A stretch of DNA of 64,000 nucleotides from Effrenium voratum (Eukaryota; Sar; Dinophyceae; Suessiales; Symbiodiniaceae), in NCBI GenBank assembly GCA_963377175.1, contig CAUJNA010002813.1:315554-379553 (forward strand), read 5' to 3'. A model generated the notes under the pieces. The model was not told the origin of the DNA, did no database searches, and worked only from the letters and a program-made list of their open reading frames with translations. This document shows, one piece after another, positions 34,501 to 45,075 of this stretch (positions are counted from its first letter, which is position 1; every line of letters begins with the position of its first letter). A program made the position numbers and the translations under genes.

Positions 34501-37500
34501 TGGAAAGATAAATCCAGCACCCTGGTCCGTGCACTTACCACGAAGCAGCCAGGGGCCCAATCTATGGGATAGCCTTATCCCCTATTCGTGCTCACAAGTT
34601 CCAGCATCATGGCTGTAGCGAAGCACAACCAAACTACGCGCAATATGCAAGTACAACGACAGCGCGCAAAAACCGTCCAAAAGCCGATCATACCTCTGCC
34701 CGCCTTATCCTTTCAAGACGGCCTTATGGTAAAACCAATGGCCTTTTCAAAGGTTCGCAGGTTGAAGGCCTGTGCCGATTCAAAACAAACGGGCGCCAGG
34801 CAGGCGCCAGGTAGGCATGGTCTTAGAAGTTCCCTGTTTTGGAATAGGTACAAGAGTTTTATCGGGTGGCTGTTTCCCTCGAGACATCTTTTTTGAGTGG
34901 AAATGGGTATGTTTTGAAAGTTGTGCCCAAGCCACTACCCCAACCCTTTCAGGGGCATCTTCAGCCACTAGACACTTATTCTAAGCAGTATATTCCCCAT
35001 GTTCCACGGGATTTCAGTGGTGGTTTGAGGGTTTTGGACAGTTCCGAACCTAAAAACAATTAATCAATGTCAGGAAGCCAAAAAAGAACCGCCAAAATTT
35101 TGCGGAAGTGGATTTCTTATTATACTTATTTCCATTTCGAGAACTTCTGATGCCATCTTTTCAGCACCGCTTCAGGCTGCAGCTTTCGGCGGCGCCGCCG
35201 GCCATCCGCCGCTACCTCCCCGCGGAAGACGCGGCCAACCTCCGGCGCCTGGCGCCGGCGCTGGACGCGCGGCTGGCGCCCTCGGCGGCAGCTGGGGGGG
35301 GGGCCCGGCCTGGCCTGCGTTGGGGTTGTGGGTTTGGGGTTTGCAAGGGAAATCAATCAGAACCATATTTTTGCTTGTGTTTTGGCAACCTCCAAATCAC
35401 GGGAGTCTGGTTGGGGAATCGTTCCCCACTTGCATATGTACATGGATCGATCTAGAGGGCACAATCAAAGAGAATGTGTGTGTCAAGCAAAGGTTCAGGC
35501 AAGAAAAGCCTTGAACGTCAGATTTCGGTGGACCTCAAAGGGCATAATGTGTTGGGAACATCAATTTACAGCTTCGGAGCGGGACATCTAGTGACCTTTG
35601 CCTATTTGTTTGAGAACTATGACCCTGTTTCCCCCTGCAGGGCGGTTTTAAGCACCACCTTTTGGATAGGCCGACCAGAACCACTTTTTCTTGGGCTGGG
35701 GCGATAATTTTCAGGGTATCCTGGAGGGTGGTTGCTTCAAGCGGGATCACGAGCTGGGTGACAGAGACAAATGATTTGATTCGAAATTTGTTCACCAATG
35801 ATGTTTCAGACATGAGTGTGTCTTAATATAGGGGGACCACCAAAATTTAGACTTTCTGTTTTCCCTTTCAAGCCAACAGAAAAGGGTACGCCGAAAAAGG
35901 ACACCGCATTGACTGGTTTGCCCTGAAATTGTCAAGTTTCTTTGCAACGTGTGGGTTCTCTGAAATATATAGGGGGATTGTCCGAACATGTTTGCGTTTT
36001 CATACATGCTTCTGTGTTTGTGATTGGTCCTCGTTTTTTCCTTGGACTGGGGGGGAGGGCTTTGGCAACTTCAAGTCCCAAACTAAGGAACTCTTTGGCA
36101 TCCTTTTGTGTCTTCCTTCCGACGAAACGGACACAGCTGTCAAATGACGCAACACACATGTTCAGACTTCATGGACCAATATGGTTTTGTATCAAGACTC
36201 ATTGGGCTCCTTTTGTCCTATGCGTGTTGAGTGCTGTGGAGACTTTGTTGGTTTTGCAAGCCAACTAGTTGGCAATTGTCGTGTAGCAGCTGCTGCTATC
36301 GGCTATGTTTTCGGAGGTGGCTTGGAATGTCGAAGATGTCCGGCGCATTGGGACTTCAGTATTGAACACTTGTGATAGTCCCTCGAATTGGTTGCTTCAG
36401 CAGGCTTTCCAAGCTGCCACATTGGTTTCTGGGTGTTTGGGGTTGCGTACTTGATCATGGCTCGTGGACGCCAGGTTTCTCTTTCTCTAGGGCAGTTACT
36501 CTTAAGTTCGTCCAAAGCAGATGTCCTTCTCTCATGGGAAGTCAGCAGGGAACAGAGAAGCCCCGCTTTCCCAAACCTCCAAAGCCTGAGTCTTCCACAT
36601 CCCAAGTGAGGCGGGATGCGATCCCACGGATGATAGCCGCTGCGATGGACGGTTCCGCACTTTGGCGCGGGCCCTGGGTTCTGGAAACATCCCGACCTTG
36701 ACACATTGCCAGACTGGGCTTACCTTTGCAGTTGTTTGCCTTGCCTTTGTGGTTTTCCTGCATGCTTCCTTTCAACCAACAAACATGTTAGTTATCTTTT
36801 TGCAGGCGGTCAAAATCTGCCCCCCCAGAAAAATGGAATGGTGGGGATCTCCACGTAGTCAATTTGTCCCCAGGAGCATTCCATCAGACAGCTCTGTTTT
36901 TTTTGGCTTCCTGAGATGCAACCCCGAGTGGCGTTTCGGTGCGTCGCAACGCGCGTTTCCTGCTTATGAGGTGAAGTCTGTTGAACAACCCCTATACTTT
37001 ACTGGGAACCTCTGCAAAGGAAGAGGGAGGCAGATCCGAGTCAGGTGACCATCCAAAAGATTCGCCTGCATGGGACCACGCCTTCAGACTCGGAGTGCGA
37101 GACCTCAGGTGCACGGTGACGCTAAGCCGGGCAACCTCCTCTGCACCCGGGGCCGCGATGGTTATCGGTGCGCGGCTTTAGACTTCGGCTGGGTGGGCGA
37201 AGGCCAGCTCTCGGTCCACCGACTGAGCTGAGAAACGCTTGGGGCTTGCGGGTTGCCGTGCAAATGGGCTTCTAGGTTTGAGGAATCCCGTTGGTGGGTA
37301 GTTTGAAGGGAAACTTATGGGAAACCCACCGTTATCCAGGCTCGTATTGAAGTCTCCGTCGTTGCGTTCCACGTCTCGAGCTCCAGGCTACGGCATGTAC
37401 GACGTGGCATACTTACTGTGGGACCAGATGGCGACCAACGTCGTTCAGGACGGCGGGGGACATGGCACACACATGCGGAGAGTGTTGTTTTGGTTTTCTT

Positions 37501-39291
37501 TTGTGTTGGGGAAACCGCTCTCAGTTAGTTGCATTGCAACACGCCATTTCTATTTTGGGAGTGACTTGTAGCCTTACAAAGCCGGGCACTTGACTGGCGG
37601 TTCCTTTGGAAGTGACGTTCCTTGAAATGAGCTCGAGTCCCATCAAGGCCTAAACCCTGCCCAACCCCTTTGTTCCATGCAGGGAATTGATGGTTCGTTG
37701 TGCTGAATTTCGGACACGTAGCGCCTCACTAATTCTCACTTGATAGTTGATGAAATGTCTGGTTCCACTTGTTCCACTTGTTTTGAATCTGCTCAGTTCA
37801 GCTTGGTGCTCTGGTTTTTCATCACTTGGCTCCCCTCCTCTTCATCATCCTTTGGATCCCTCGCGTTTCCTTCCACCGTGGTCAGCCCCAGGATCTGCTG
37901 GACTTCTACCACGCTTTTCTGGGGGAGCTCCTCCCGGCGGATGCGGCGGCCGCCTACGACAAAGACGTGGCGCGGGACCACTTCGAGCTGTGCGTGGTGG
38001 ACTTCATGCGAGCCACGGCGCATGTGTGCGGGTGGGGTGGGGTGGGGAGGGCCTTGCCGCAGATGCAATACTCATGGAGTAACAATCGCCGCTGCAGGCA
38101 TCAACTTGACAGGACACTAGTGCAATTTGAGGCCCAAATGCAAGACTCTGGAGAAGGATCTGCTTAATGTTACGGAAGTGATTGCTTGCTTGCTTCGCCC
38201 CTCCCCGGAGAGGATGATCAAACTGAGAAACACATTGCAAGCTACTAACCGGTACATATTCAGTGGGCTGTGTTGTCCATGTGTTCTACAAGTAAACAAA
38301 CAAACAACACCGCACCGTCAGACAACGCCGCAACAACTACAAGCAAAACAACGAAGCAGCAAGGCCACAGATGAGAGATGGTGTCCTTTAAAACGCGCCC
38401 GGCTAAAATGGGGTGATGCTTTTTTCCTTTAACGAAGCCTCATCTCAACCTACCCTCACAAAGACGACGACGCTTGTGGAGCCCTGCGCTTCAGCATCTC
38501 AGGCTGGCAGCTGGGATTTCAAGGCGGTCGCCACTTTTGGGCCATGCGCCTTGGACCCCGGGGCAGGGGATTCGCCGAGCTTTGGCGAAAGAGGGGTCGG
38601 GCGTCCAAACAGAAATTGGGCTGGACTGCTATGGGGGGTTTGTTCGTTTCCCTTTTTGCTTTTGTGCGGTTGCGCGGGACTTGCGGCACTGGCGCGGGTC
38701 TCGGCTTTTGGCTTTAGGCCCGGTTTGATCCAGTCAGCCTATAGGAGGTATGCGCGAAGCAGGCCTGAGCCTGGGGCTGGTTTACTGGTTGTGGACACTT
38801 GGGTTGTAATTAGGCCCGCTTTCTACTTGCAATGGTTGGCTTCTTGACCTTGGCCCAATGGCCCATTGCTTCCAGTTGCCATGATATAACCAGAGGAACC
38901 ATCATGCAAAACCCAGGGGTAGTAATACAGAGTTACTATGGATACCTACTATAGTGGCAGCGGCAAGCACTGGGATTGCTGGGGCAGGATCAGGCAGTCT
39001 CCATATTCTGCTCAAGTTCAAAAGAGCCCACCTGTTTGGTCAAGAACAGCCAAGCTTGGGCAATCAAAACAACCCGGCTTCAGGTTTTAACGCCTTCCTG
39101 GCGTTTAGAACGTGGCAGAAAGCGGCCCCTGTGCAATTTGAGTCGCTGCGTTGCAACCACCTCCTTTTCGTCGCCTAAGGCCCTGGGCCATGGACATCTT
39201 CCGCCGCACCTTGGCGCGCCTCGGATCCGGCGACGCTGGCGAAGCGGTGGCCCGGGAGTTTCCGTTGCGGAAAGAAACCGGGAGCGCTTGA
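28434..39291 (+). CDS. CHK/aminoglycoside-phosphotransferase-like kinase, multi-exon gene
   Basis: At least ten small exons in order on the + strand encode a protein of the CHK kinase-like/EcKL/APH superfamily, which phosphorylates small-molecule hydroxyls using ATP. In order they supply: the N-terminal GYGEI segment; EHRRFVKGFRVEA with AAYRNLSAELQSAGLAAPR; DISHSFPRGAEGVPWRMNV; LWRRGSYWILDRLGEPD; the catalytic loop VHGDAKPGNLL with LDFGWVGEG; GYGMYDVAYLLWDQ; DLLDFYHAFLGELLPAD; and a C-terminal exon ending in TGA. HGD, Asn and DFG give the catalytic Asp, metal-binding Asn and metal-binding Asp of the family. Several introns are phase-compatible; at least three appear to be GC-AG. Two gaps in the family pattern, before EHRRF and before DISHS, suggest small exons I could not find. 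The substrate cannot be told. Confidence 0.8.
29973..30083 (+). CDS. Kinase exon 2
   Basis: Reads TREADMNETRLAEHRRFVKG, then FRVEA. This matches the HxRKLxSYxVE segment of the family. The end is set by a phase 0 GC donor at 30084, which makes FRVEA run straight into AAYRNL. The start is either 29973, after a pyrimidine tract, or 30021, after GTGAG with G following. Confidence 0.65.
31171..31236 (+). CDS. Kinase exon 3
   Basis: Follows CTTGCCGCCTTGCAG and begins with G. Reads AAYRNLSAELQSAGLAAPRG, the family's FYRxLAxxLxxxGLxxPR segment. The frame stops at 31252-31254, so a donor lies before that; its exact place is unknown. Confidence 0.7.
32782..32861 (+). CDS. Kinase exon 4
   Basis: Follows CACCTTTGGCAG and begins with G. 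Reads DISHSFPRGAEGVPWRMNVE, then ETKAAL. It resembles the EDI(S) to AxAAL segment of CHK kinases. The end is set by a GC donor at 32862, phase 2, which joins exon 5 in frame. Confidence 0.65.
34033..34114 (+). CDS. Kinase exon 5
   Basis: Follows CAAATCTGAG and begins with G. Reads RGFAEERGLWRRGSYWILDR, then LGEPDPQ. LWxxGxYWxLDxR is a strong CHK-like signature. The 3' end is not fixed; GGGCCGAA repeats follow immediately. Confidence 0.75.
34114..34180 (+). repeat. GGGCCGAA/GGGCCGGGC short tandem repeat
   Basis: Direct repeats of GGGCCGGGCT then GGGTCGAA and GGGCCGAA (three near-perfect copies at about 34149-34175), abutting kinase exon 5. Confidence 0.75.
35165..35290 (+). CDS. Kinase exon 6
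   Basis: Reads FRLQLSAAPPAIRRYLPAED, then AANLRRLAPALDARLAPSAA. It is helical, GC-rich and has strong G/C-ending codon use. It sits where the family has the helical stretch before the catalytic loop. Acceptor AGs occur at 35162-35163, 35174-35175 and 35181-35182. The 3' end is uncertain. Confidence 0.6.
37109..37202 (+). CDS. Kinase exon 7: catalytic loop
   Basis: Follows GAGACCTCAG and begins with G. Reads VHGDAKPGNLLCTRGRDGYR, then CAALDFGWVGEG. The HGD catalytic Asp is at 37118-37120, the metal-binding Asn at 37133-37135 and the DFG Asp at 37181-37183. A GC donor at 37203 gives a phase 1 join to exon 8, completing the Gly codon. Confidence 0.88.
37387..37448 (+). CDS. Kinase exon 8
   Basis: Follows CTCGAGCTCCAG and begins with G. 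Reads GYGMYDVAYLLWDQMATNVV, then Q. This is the G..xYDxAYLL segment that follows the DFG Asp in CHK/APH proteins. The donor is uncertain: GA at 37449 or GT at 37482, both phase 0. Confidence 0.82.
37892..38031 (+). CDS. Kinase exon 9
   Basis: Follows GTCAGCCCCAG and begins with G. Reads DLLDFYHAFLGELLPADAAA, then AYDKDVARDHFELCVVDFMR and ATAHV. It matches the LLxxYHxxL helix of the family. GT donors at 38026 and 38032 are both phase 2 and fit the last exon. Confidence 0.78.
39180..39291 (+). CDS. Kinase exon 10 (C-terminal)
   Basis: Follows GTCGCCTAAG and begins with G. Reads PWAMDIFRRTLARLGSGDAG, then EAVAREFPLRKETGSA, ending at TGA 39289-39291. The phase 2 entry matches exon 9. Placed by order, phase and codon use rather than by a diagnostic motif. 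Confidence 0.55.
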
Positions 39292-39976
39292 GCGCCTGCG
39301 CGTGCGCGGCCGGGTTTCGGTGGGTTTGTCAGGGCTTGCGTTTCTGCGGGTGTTGGTGGGTTGAGTTTACTGTTGTTGGCGGAATTTCCCACGGGGGGAT
39401 GCGCCGCTGACTTGGAGATGTGCCCTCGGTGTTTCGAGTTTCCGCACGGATTCGTTTGATGGTATATGATTATTTGCCCAGGGTTAAGAAAATGGAAATG
39501 TGTGTGTGTGTGGCTGAGGAGTTGAAAGTACGACTCTTTATGCAATGAAGGGTAGCCTGACGCCTAGAGCCATCAGTGCAGGTTTTCAGCACGAAGTGTC
39601 GTGCGTTTTGGGCTCTTGAAAGGATCATGAGAGGATCGCGTTGCTTTCGGGCCTAAACAAGGGGAGAAATTGGGCTTAAATCGGAACCTACAATAAACAA
39701 TCGACTGGAAATGGGCCAAGCAGGAAAACCATCGGTTTCCTATCGAACTTCCTGTGGCTTTCTTAAAAGGGCGGGTAGGTCGGACACGATCAGAGGCCGT
39801 CAGTGAGTCGCGCCAGGGGAAGCCAAGCTCCCGGCCACAGCCACGGGCCCAGGGAGAAGCGCCGTCCAGTGGAAACCGAGGGGCTCCGCGGCGCCCCTGT
39901 GACCCTTTCATTCACGCAGAAGTTGACAGGACACCCAGAAACCCAGCGTTTTGAGAGAGAAATCTGCTTTTGGGAT
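39292..39976 (+). other. Non-coding stretch after the kinase gene
   Basis: 3' flank of the kinase gene with a short TGTGTG tract at about 39500-39511. No gene seen. Confidence 0.4.
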
Positions 39977-40345
39977 GGGTGGCTGTGCTTGAGGTGGATG
40001 GTTTAGTGCTGGTTTATGGTGGGGCTTCTTGGGGTTGGTCTCGGATGGGTTTTGTTAGGGCTGGTTTAGGGGTGGGTTTAAAATTGGCTTCGGTCGTGGT
40101 TTTGTTTAAGTGGGCTTAGGGTGGCTTAAGGTACCTCAAGCACAGCCACCCCAAATTTGCTCTCAATAGGCCTGGAACCCAACCGAAGCCAAGCCTGAGC
40201 CAACCTGGAACCCACCCTAAACCCAACCTAAACCAAAGCCTGGTGATGCTGAGGATGTTGAAAACGGTGCTAAGGATGTTAAAACGATACCAGGCCTGAA
40301 CCTTCCCTAAACGGACTACCCTAAACCCACCCCAAACCTTTGTCC
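39977..40345 (+). repeat. Opposed telomere-like tracts with inverted arms
   Basis: 39996-40132 is G/T-rich with GGTTTAG and GGGTTTA variants. 40152-40345 is C/A-rich with CCCTAAACCC and variants. A perfect 19-bp inverted repeat (39977-39995 with 40133-40151, GGGTGGCTGTGCTTGAGGT) brackets the first tract. TTTAGGG is the telomere unit known in dinoflagellates and plants. Confidence 0.65.
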
Positions 40346-42942
40346 GTTAGTGTCTCCTTTCGTGCACGCCAGGCTGTGCCAGGGTTAGGCTAATGCCAAC
40401 AGCCGGCTGCGGAAGTGGCCAACGCCGGCGCTTGAGGGAAACAATTCACAGAGGGCAACCGTCACGGGCTGACTACACATGCCAATGGCACCATGCAATT
40501 GCGCGGTACCCTTTTCTGGGTTTGTTTTGAAGGGAAGCCAGGACGACAATCGCTCGTTTTGGGCTACGACAAACCCGTGTCAGGATTTACAGACGGGTAA
40601 CATGCCCCCGGTGAGCAGCGGATCATGACACGCAAAACGAAGCTCGCTTCACGTTGGCTCCCACAGGTGCAAGACGCGGTGGCACAAACCGACACCTTTG
40701 AGCACGGACGCCCAGCTATGGAAGAGTCTTACTTGGCAAGGACTGTGTTCATGAGGAAATCTGGGTGTGCAGCGTCACATGGTGAACACACGCAGTGCGG
40801 TTGACATTTGTGTTCGTGATGTTTTATGTTTGTTTAGCAGGGTGCCTCTTGATACTTTGCATTTTTGAAGAATGGCGTGGACTCCTAGAACTTGATTGCG
40901 CAGGTGACCCAGCAATAGAAGAGCTGCAAAGCAACGCCAACCTCAGTTCGATGCATGTCGATGCCACTCCTGTACCAGGCGCACTCCATTGGACAACAGT
41001 AGGGAGTCAGACAGAAATGTGGCGCAGCAATCAATGTTCACACATCAAGACAATCCGTGCGTGCGACACGTGACGCCCGCAGCTGTGTGTCGATCAGGTA
41101 AATGGATGAGGTTGGTGCTTTGATAGTAGTTTGTTTGGACTACCTTTTTGTTGCGTGCTCTCGGCAGGGACATTTGCACTTTGAATGCTGTTGTGTGGGT
41201 GGTTGATTGTTGGAACCCACAGCAACTCATGATACCAATGGTCATGCAACAAGTCTTGGACCACACTCCAGTAGACACATCTCCAAGTGGTTTGCTCAGG
41301 CTGCGGCTCGTGGTTTCCGTCGCTGCTTTCTTCAAAATACGTTGCTGGTTGTGTGCACCTATCCTTTTGGGATACCTTGCGGGTTTCAACTTGTGCCATT
41401 TTGTAGACAGGCAGTCATCTCTTGGCGCCCTTTTTACGCTGGCTATAGTAGCCTATTTGATATGGCTGTGGGTCCAAAAGAGGTACCCAGAATGGAACCT
41501 GGTAAATGGAAACATGGACGTAAACCTGCGGTTCCACTGGTGGTTCAATTTTGACCCATACCCATATTATATGTTATTTCTCGTTTGGTGGGTCCGTTTT
41601 GGGCTTTTTTTTTGGTGGCCGGTCTGCACAAAAAACAAAAGTCCGTGTGCATGTCCGAGGCTGGGAACGCCTCGGGCCGCGGTGCTGCGGGGTGCCGCCG
41701 CCAGCGGCGTGCGGCACCCAACCTGGTTGGCCGCGCTGGGCGGAAAATAAATATATACATACATATGTTTTTTGGCTGGTTGAGTGCTGAAGAATTGGCA
41801 CATGCCAAAATGAGTACGGGTCAAAATAAACCCAGGGGACCGCAGGTTTGAGTCTTTGGTTCCATTTACCAGGGTTCCATACGCATTTTTGAGCCACAAC
41901 CAAATCAAGGCCTCACTGTTGGGAGAGCTCAACCGATTTGTGGGGAATCATGTCTACCCACTCAGAACCTGACTGGAGGAAGATCAGGGCCCTCGGAGGC
42001 CCTCTGGTCGGTTCCATATGAAGCACTAGTTGCTCAGTGGTTTTGTTTGGCCTTCGTGGACATTCTATGCTTGAGTACCCCAGTGATTCCATGTACCTTC
42101 TAAAGTAGGGAAATAAGATAACCACCCTTTAGAAACCAACGGGAGAATGGTTGACTGGTAAGTGGGATCCACGGGGTGAGAGTGATGAGGGGTTTGGGCC
42201 TTGCAAATTCTGAGTTGGCTGCTTTAAGACCGCTACTGAACGGGTCAAGGAGGTTGTTTCGAGCCGGAAGGCCTCACTGAGAAGCACGCTGCATGGGTGT
42301 TACTACGACAGGGGCCAGCAGACTTGTTTGGAAAGCGTTGATGGCTTTTGTCACTTTGTGAGGATGGATGGCGCAGCATCAAGAACGGCCTCACGGAAAC
42401 ACTTCGAACATCATTTTAGTGTGTCAAAACTCGGGGTACCCTTCCAAAGACACTGGCTTTGTTTGACGGTTGCTTAAGAAGTGGATGTTTGTTGTTTGGC
42501 CCTTTTCGTTGACCCCCCCTTTAAACAGAGAATCAAGGGCACCCTGTTTGGCCCTAAATTGAAGCCTTTGAATTGCCCTCCGGCCTGCCATCAGATTGCC
42601 CCCGTGAAGGGCCAGCCAAAATGGGTCTCATGGGGGACCAAGTCAAAGGAACACTGAGAGGGTAAGTGGAGGTGCTGAATACACGCGGCCATGTTTTGAA
42701 GCGCTGGTTGGTGGCAAGGTATTGGACCAGACTTGGCCAGCTTGCAACTTCTGGTATAGCTTTTTCATTTTTTCAGTTACGTGAACAGACAAACCATGCC
42801 CAACCTGTAAGCTTCAACAAATCCGGCCAGGCAACTCAGCAGGACCAATTGTACTTCATCAATTTGCTTCCCTCAAGAACACTCCAACTGTTCAGGTCCG
42901 TACCTTCGTACCAGGTGGTTCGTTTTCCCCCACGTGCCGCAG
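40346..42942 (+). other. Mostly non-coding stretch
   Basis: No gene I can defend. Frames at 41148-41750 are open for 200 codons, with a hydrophobic composition but no domain or splice context. Confidence 0.4.
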
Positions 42943-43044
42943 CTGGGGTTCCCGCACGTGCGCATCTAGCGGAGGCCTGCAGTCGGCAGGAGGAGGAGGA
43001 GGCCATTGACAAGCTGCGAGAAGCTGCCCCTTCGCCGAAGGGAG
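42943..43044 (+). CDS. Orphan exon, acidic coiled-coil
   Basis: Follows a strong acceptor (TTTTCCCCCACGTGCCGCAG) and ends GGAG|GTTGTT, phase 1 on both sides. Reads GVPARAHLAEACSRQEEEEA, then IDKLREAAPSPK. It may be an exon of a coiled-coil gene continuing at 47.5 kb and beyond. Confidence 0.4.
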
Positions 43045-43934
43045 GTTGTTGCTGGTGTGTGTGTGTTTTTTGGGCGGGTTTTAGAGGGGTATTGGGTGGC
43101 GTTTTTGTTTGGGGCTTATAGCGACCCCACCCAGCAGGGTTTGGCGACCTCACGTATGAAAATGTCAGTTTGGGGGGGGCTCTCCTACTTCAGAAGGATG
43201 GCTTGTTTACTCGCTTGGGCGAATTTGTTCGCATTTGCTGGCTTCAGTGCTGCGTTCCCTGTCAGCGCCAAGCAGAAAGGCCTGCAGTCGCGGCCTATCG
43301 GGCAGCAGCCATACGTAGCTCCTCAGGGGGGATGAGCATGCATGAGGCCTGATTGTTCGGTGACGCCCTGGCATGAACCTGCTTTGCACCTTGCAGAAAG
43401 CGCGGCTGGAATCTTTATCATCTGCCAGGCACTTGTGTGGCAGAATCGTAGCATCTCCTCCAAATGCTTTGTTTCAGATTAGTGTCTCCTCTGAGCAAGG
43501 ACCATACGAAACTTGTCCTAAGTTACTAATTACATTTTGACATATCCCCATACGGTCTGCTGATATCGAGCGCGCCCGTCCGCTGGGATCAACGCATGTA
43601 GAGCTGCTACCGAGCACCACCTGCTGGGCCAGTCAGTGCTTGGACTTGGAGCACAGGTCCCGAAGTTGCAAAAGGCTCAACTCCCACGGGAGTTTGGATG
43701 TGAGCAAGACAGACCTTTGGGTGTGAGCCTGTGTTTGCCAGATGCGTCGGTGCGTTTGCAAGTGCTCGCAAGTGGAAACAGTTGCTTTGCTTGCCATTGA
43801 GGAAGGCTCAGAGTGTGCGGTGTCTTGAGCATGGGAGGCGCTCGTGTGGCATGACCGTTGGCCCTGTCGTACAATCGGCTCGCTTAGGTGAGTTGAAGCT
43901 TTGTCCGAATCGGTCGAAATCACTGTGTCACAAG

Positions 43935-44260
43935 ACAGAGAGGTAGGTAGATAGATGGATAGATCGGCAGGCGGATAGGTAGACAAAAGTTTGAAGAGAA
44001 AACAAAGAAATCTAGATAAATGAATAGATAGGCAGGTGGACACATTAGATTGGTAGATAGATCAGATAGAGGGATAGGCAGATAAATGGACAGATAGGTG
44101 GATAGATGTACAGATGCATAGAAAGACACACTGATGGATAGAACGATTAAATAGATGCACGGATGCATCGGTAGATGGATATATAGACAAATCAATAGGT
44201 CAATTGGCAGGTAAATGGATAGGCAGAGGCATACACAGATAAACATGCAACGGCAGCTTT
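43935..44260 (+). repeat. Degenerate GATA/GGTA tetranucleotide array
   Basis: About 320 bases of GATA, GATG, GGTA and GCAGATA-like units in imperfect tandem. It gives spurious Tyr/Leu/Ser/Ile-rich frames on the minus strand. Confidence 0.85.
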
Positions 44261-44599
44261 GGGCAATCTATCTGCATTCATATTACTTGGTGGCTCTCAG
44301 CCATCCGGTTCCTGGGCTTTTTAGCCTTTTAGTGTTTAGTGGGGATTTGCATTTGACCCACAAAAAGTTATTCACTGTTTGCGGGGGATCTGAGGACAGC
44401 CGAGATTGGTGTTCTTTTGGGCCGAGGTACGGCAGCTGCAAGACGCCCGGCACCGGCAGACCAAGGCCGGCGTTTCGGCCAATCGGGGGGGGGGGGAGGG
44501 TACTGGACTGTTTGGAAAGGTCTGAAATGGCAGGTGGTTCTTCTTGGATGTATATAATTTAGCTGTATACGAGAGGTCGTTAACGGCATTTTCCAGAAA

Positions 44600-45075
44600 A
44601 CCTGGGCAAGTGGCGCGCGAGGGAAACGCGCGGGCGAGCGAGCGGGTGAACGTACGAGTGTGCGAGCGCACGCGCGCGTAGACGGACGAGTGGACGGACG
44701 AGTGCGCGGTTGGACGGACGGACGGACGGACGGACGGACGCACGCACGGACGCGCGCGCGCACGCACGCACGCACGCACCCGTCCGTACAGAAATAAGGG
44801 CAGAAATAAGACCATTTTATGGTCTTAAAAAATGTCTTATTTCTGTACGGGCCCGCGCGTACAGAAATAAGACCTCTTTTAAGACCATAAAATGGTCTTA
44901 TTTCTGCCCTTATTTCTGTACGGACGGGTGCGTGCGGTGCGTGCGCGCGTGCGTGCGTGCGTGCGGGCGCGCGCGTGCGCGTGCGTGCGTCCGTCCGTCC
45001 GTCCGTTCGTGCGTCCGTCCGTCCGTCCGTCCACTCGTCCGTCTACTCGTCCACTCGTCCGTCCACGCGCTCGTT
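44600..45075 (+). repeat. Large foldback element with nested palindromes
   Basis: A perfect 49-bp inverted repeat (44779-44827 and 44880-44928) encloses a second 16-bp inverted repeat (44834-44849 and 44858-44873). Each 49-bp arm also ends in its own palindrome, TAAGACCAT/ATGGTCTTA. Outward, the arms continue as imperfect inverted tetranucleotide arrays: CGGA/CGCA on the left from about 44640 to 44778, and TCCG/TGCG on the right from 44929 to about 45075. No coding capacity. Confidence 0.92.

Noticed and set aside
37203..37235. Minus-strand AGCTCAGTCGGTGG resembling a tRNA box A
   Set aside because: No cloverleaf or box B nearby, and it sits at the start of a kinase intron; probably coincidence.
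41148..41750. 200-codon frame with hydrophobic stretches
   Set aside because: No domain, no start or splice support; hydrophobicity reflects T-rich sequence.
42605..42625. CCAGCCAAAATGGGTCTC resembling the reverse complement of the dinoflagellate spliced leader
   Set aside because: Only a partial match with several mismatches and no relation to a gene start.
43935..45075. Possible CRISPR-like array of short repeats
   Set aside because: The repeats are contiguous simple sequence and inverted arrays without unique spacers.
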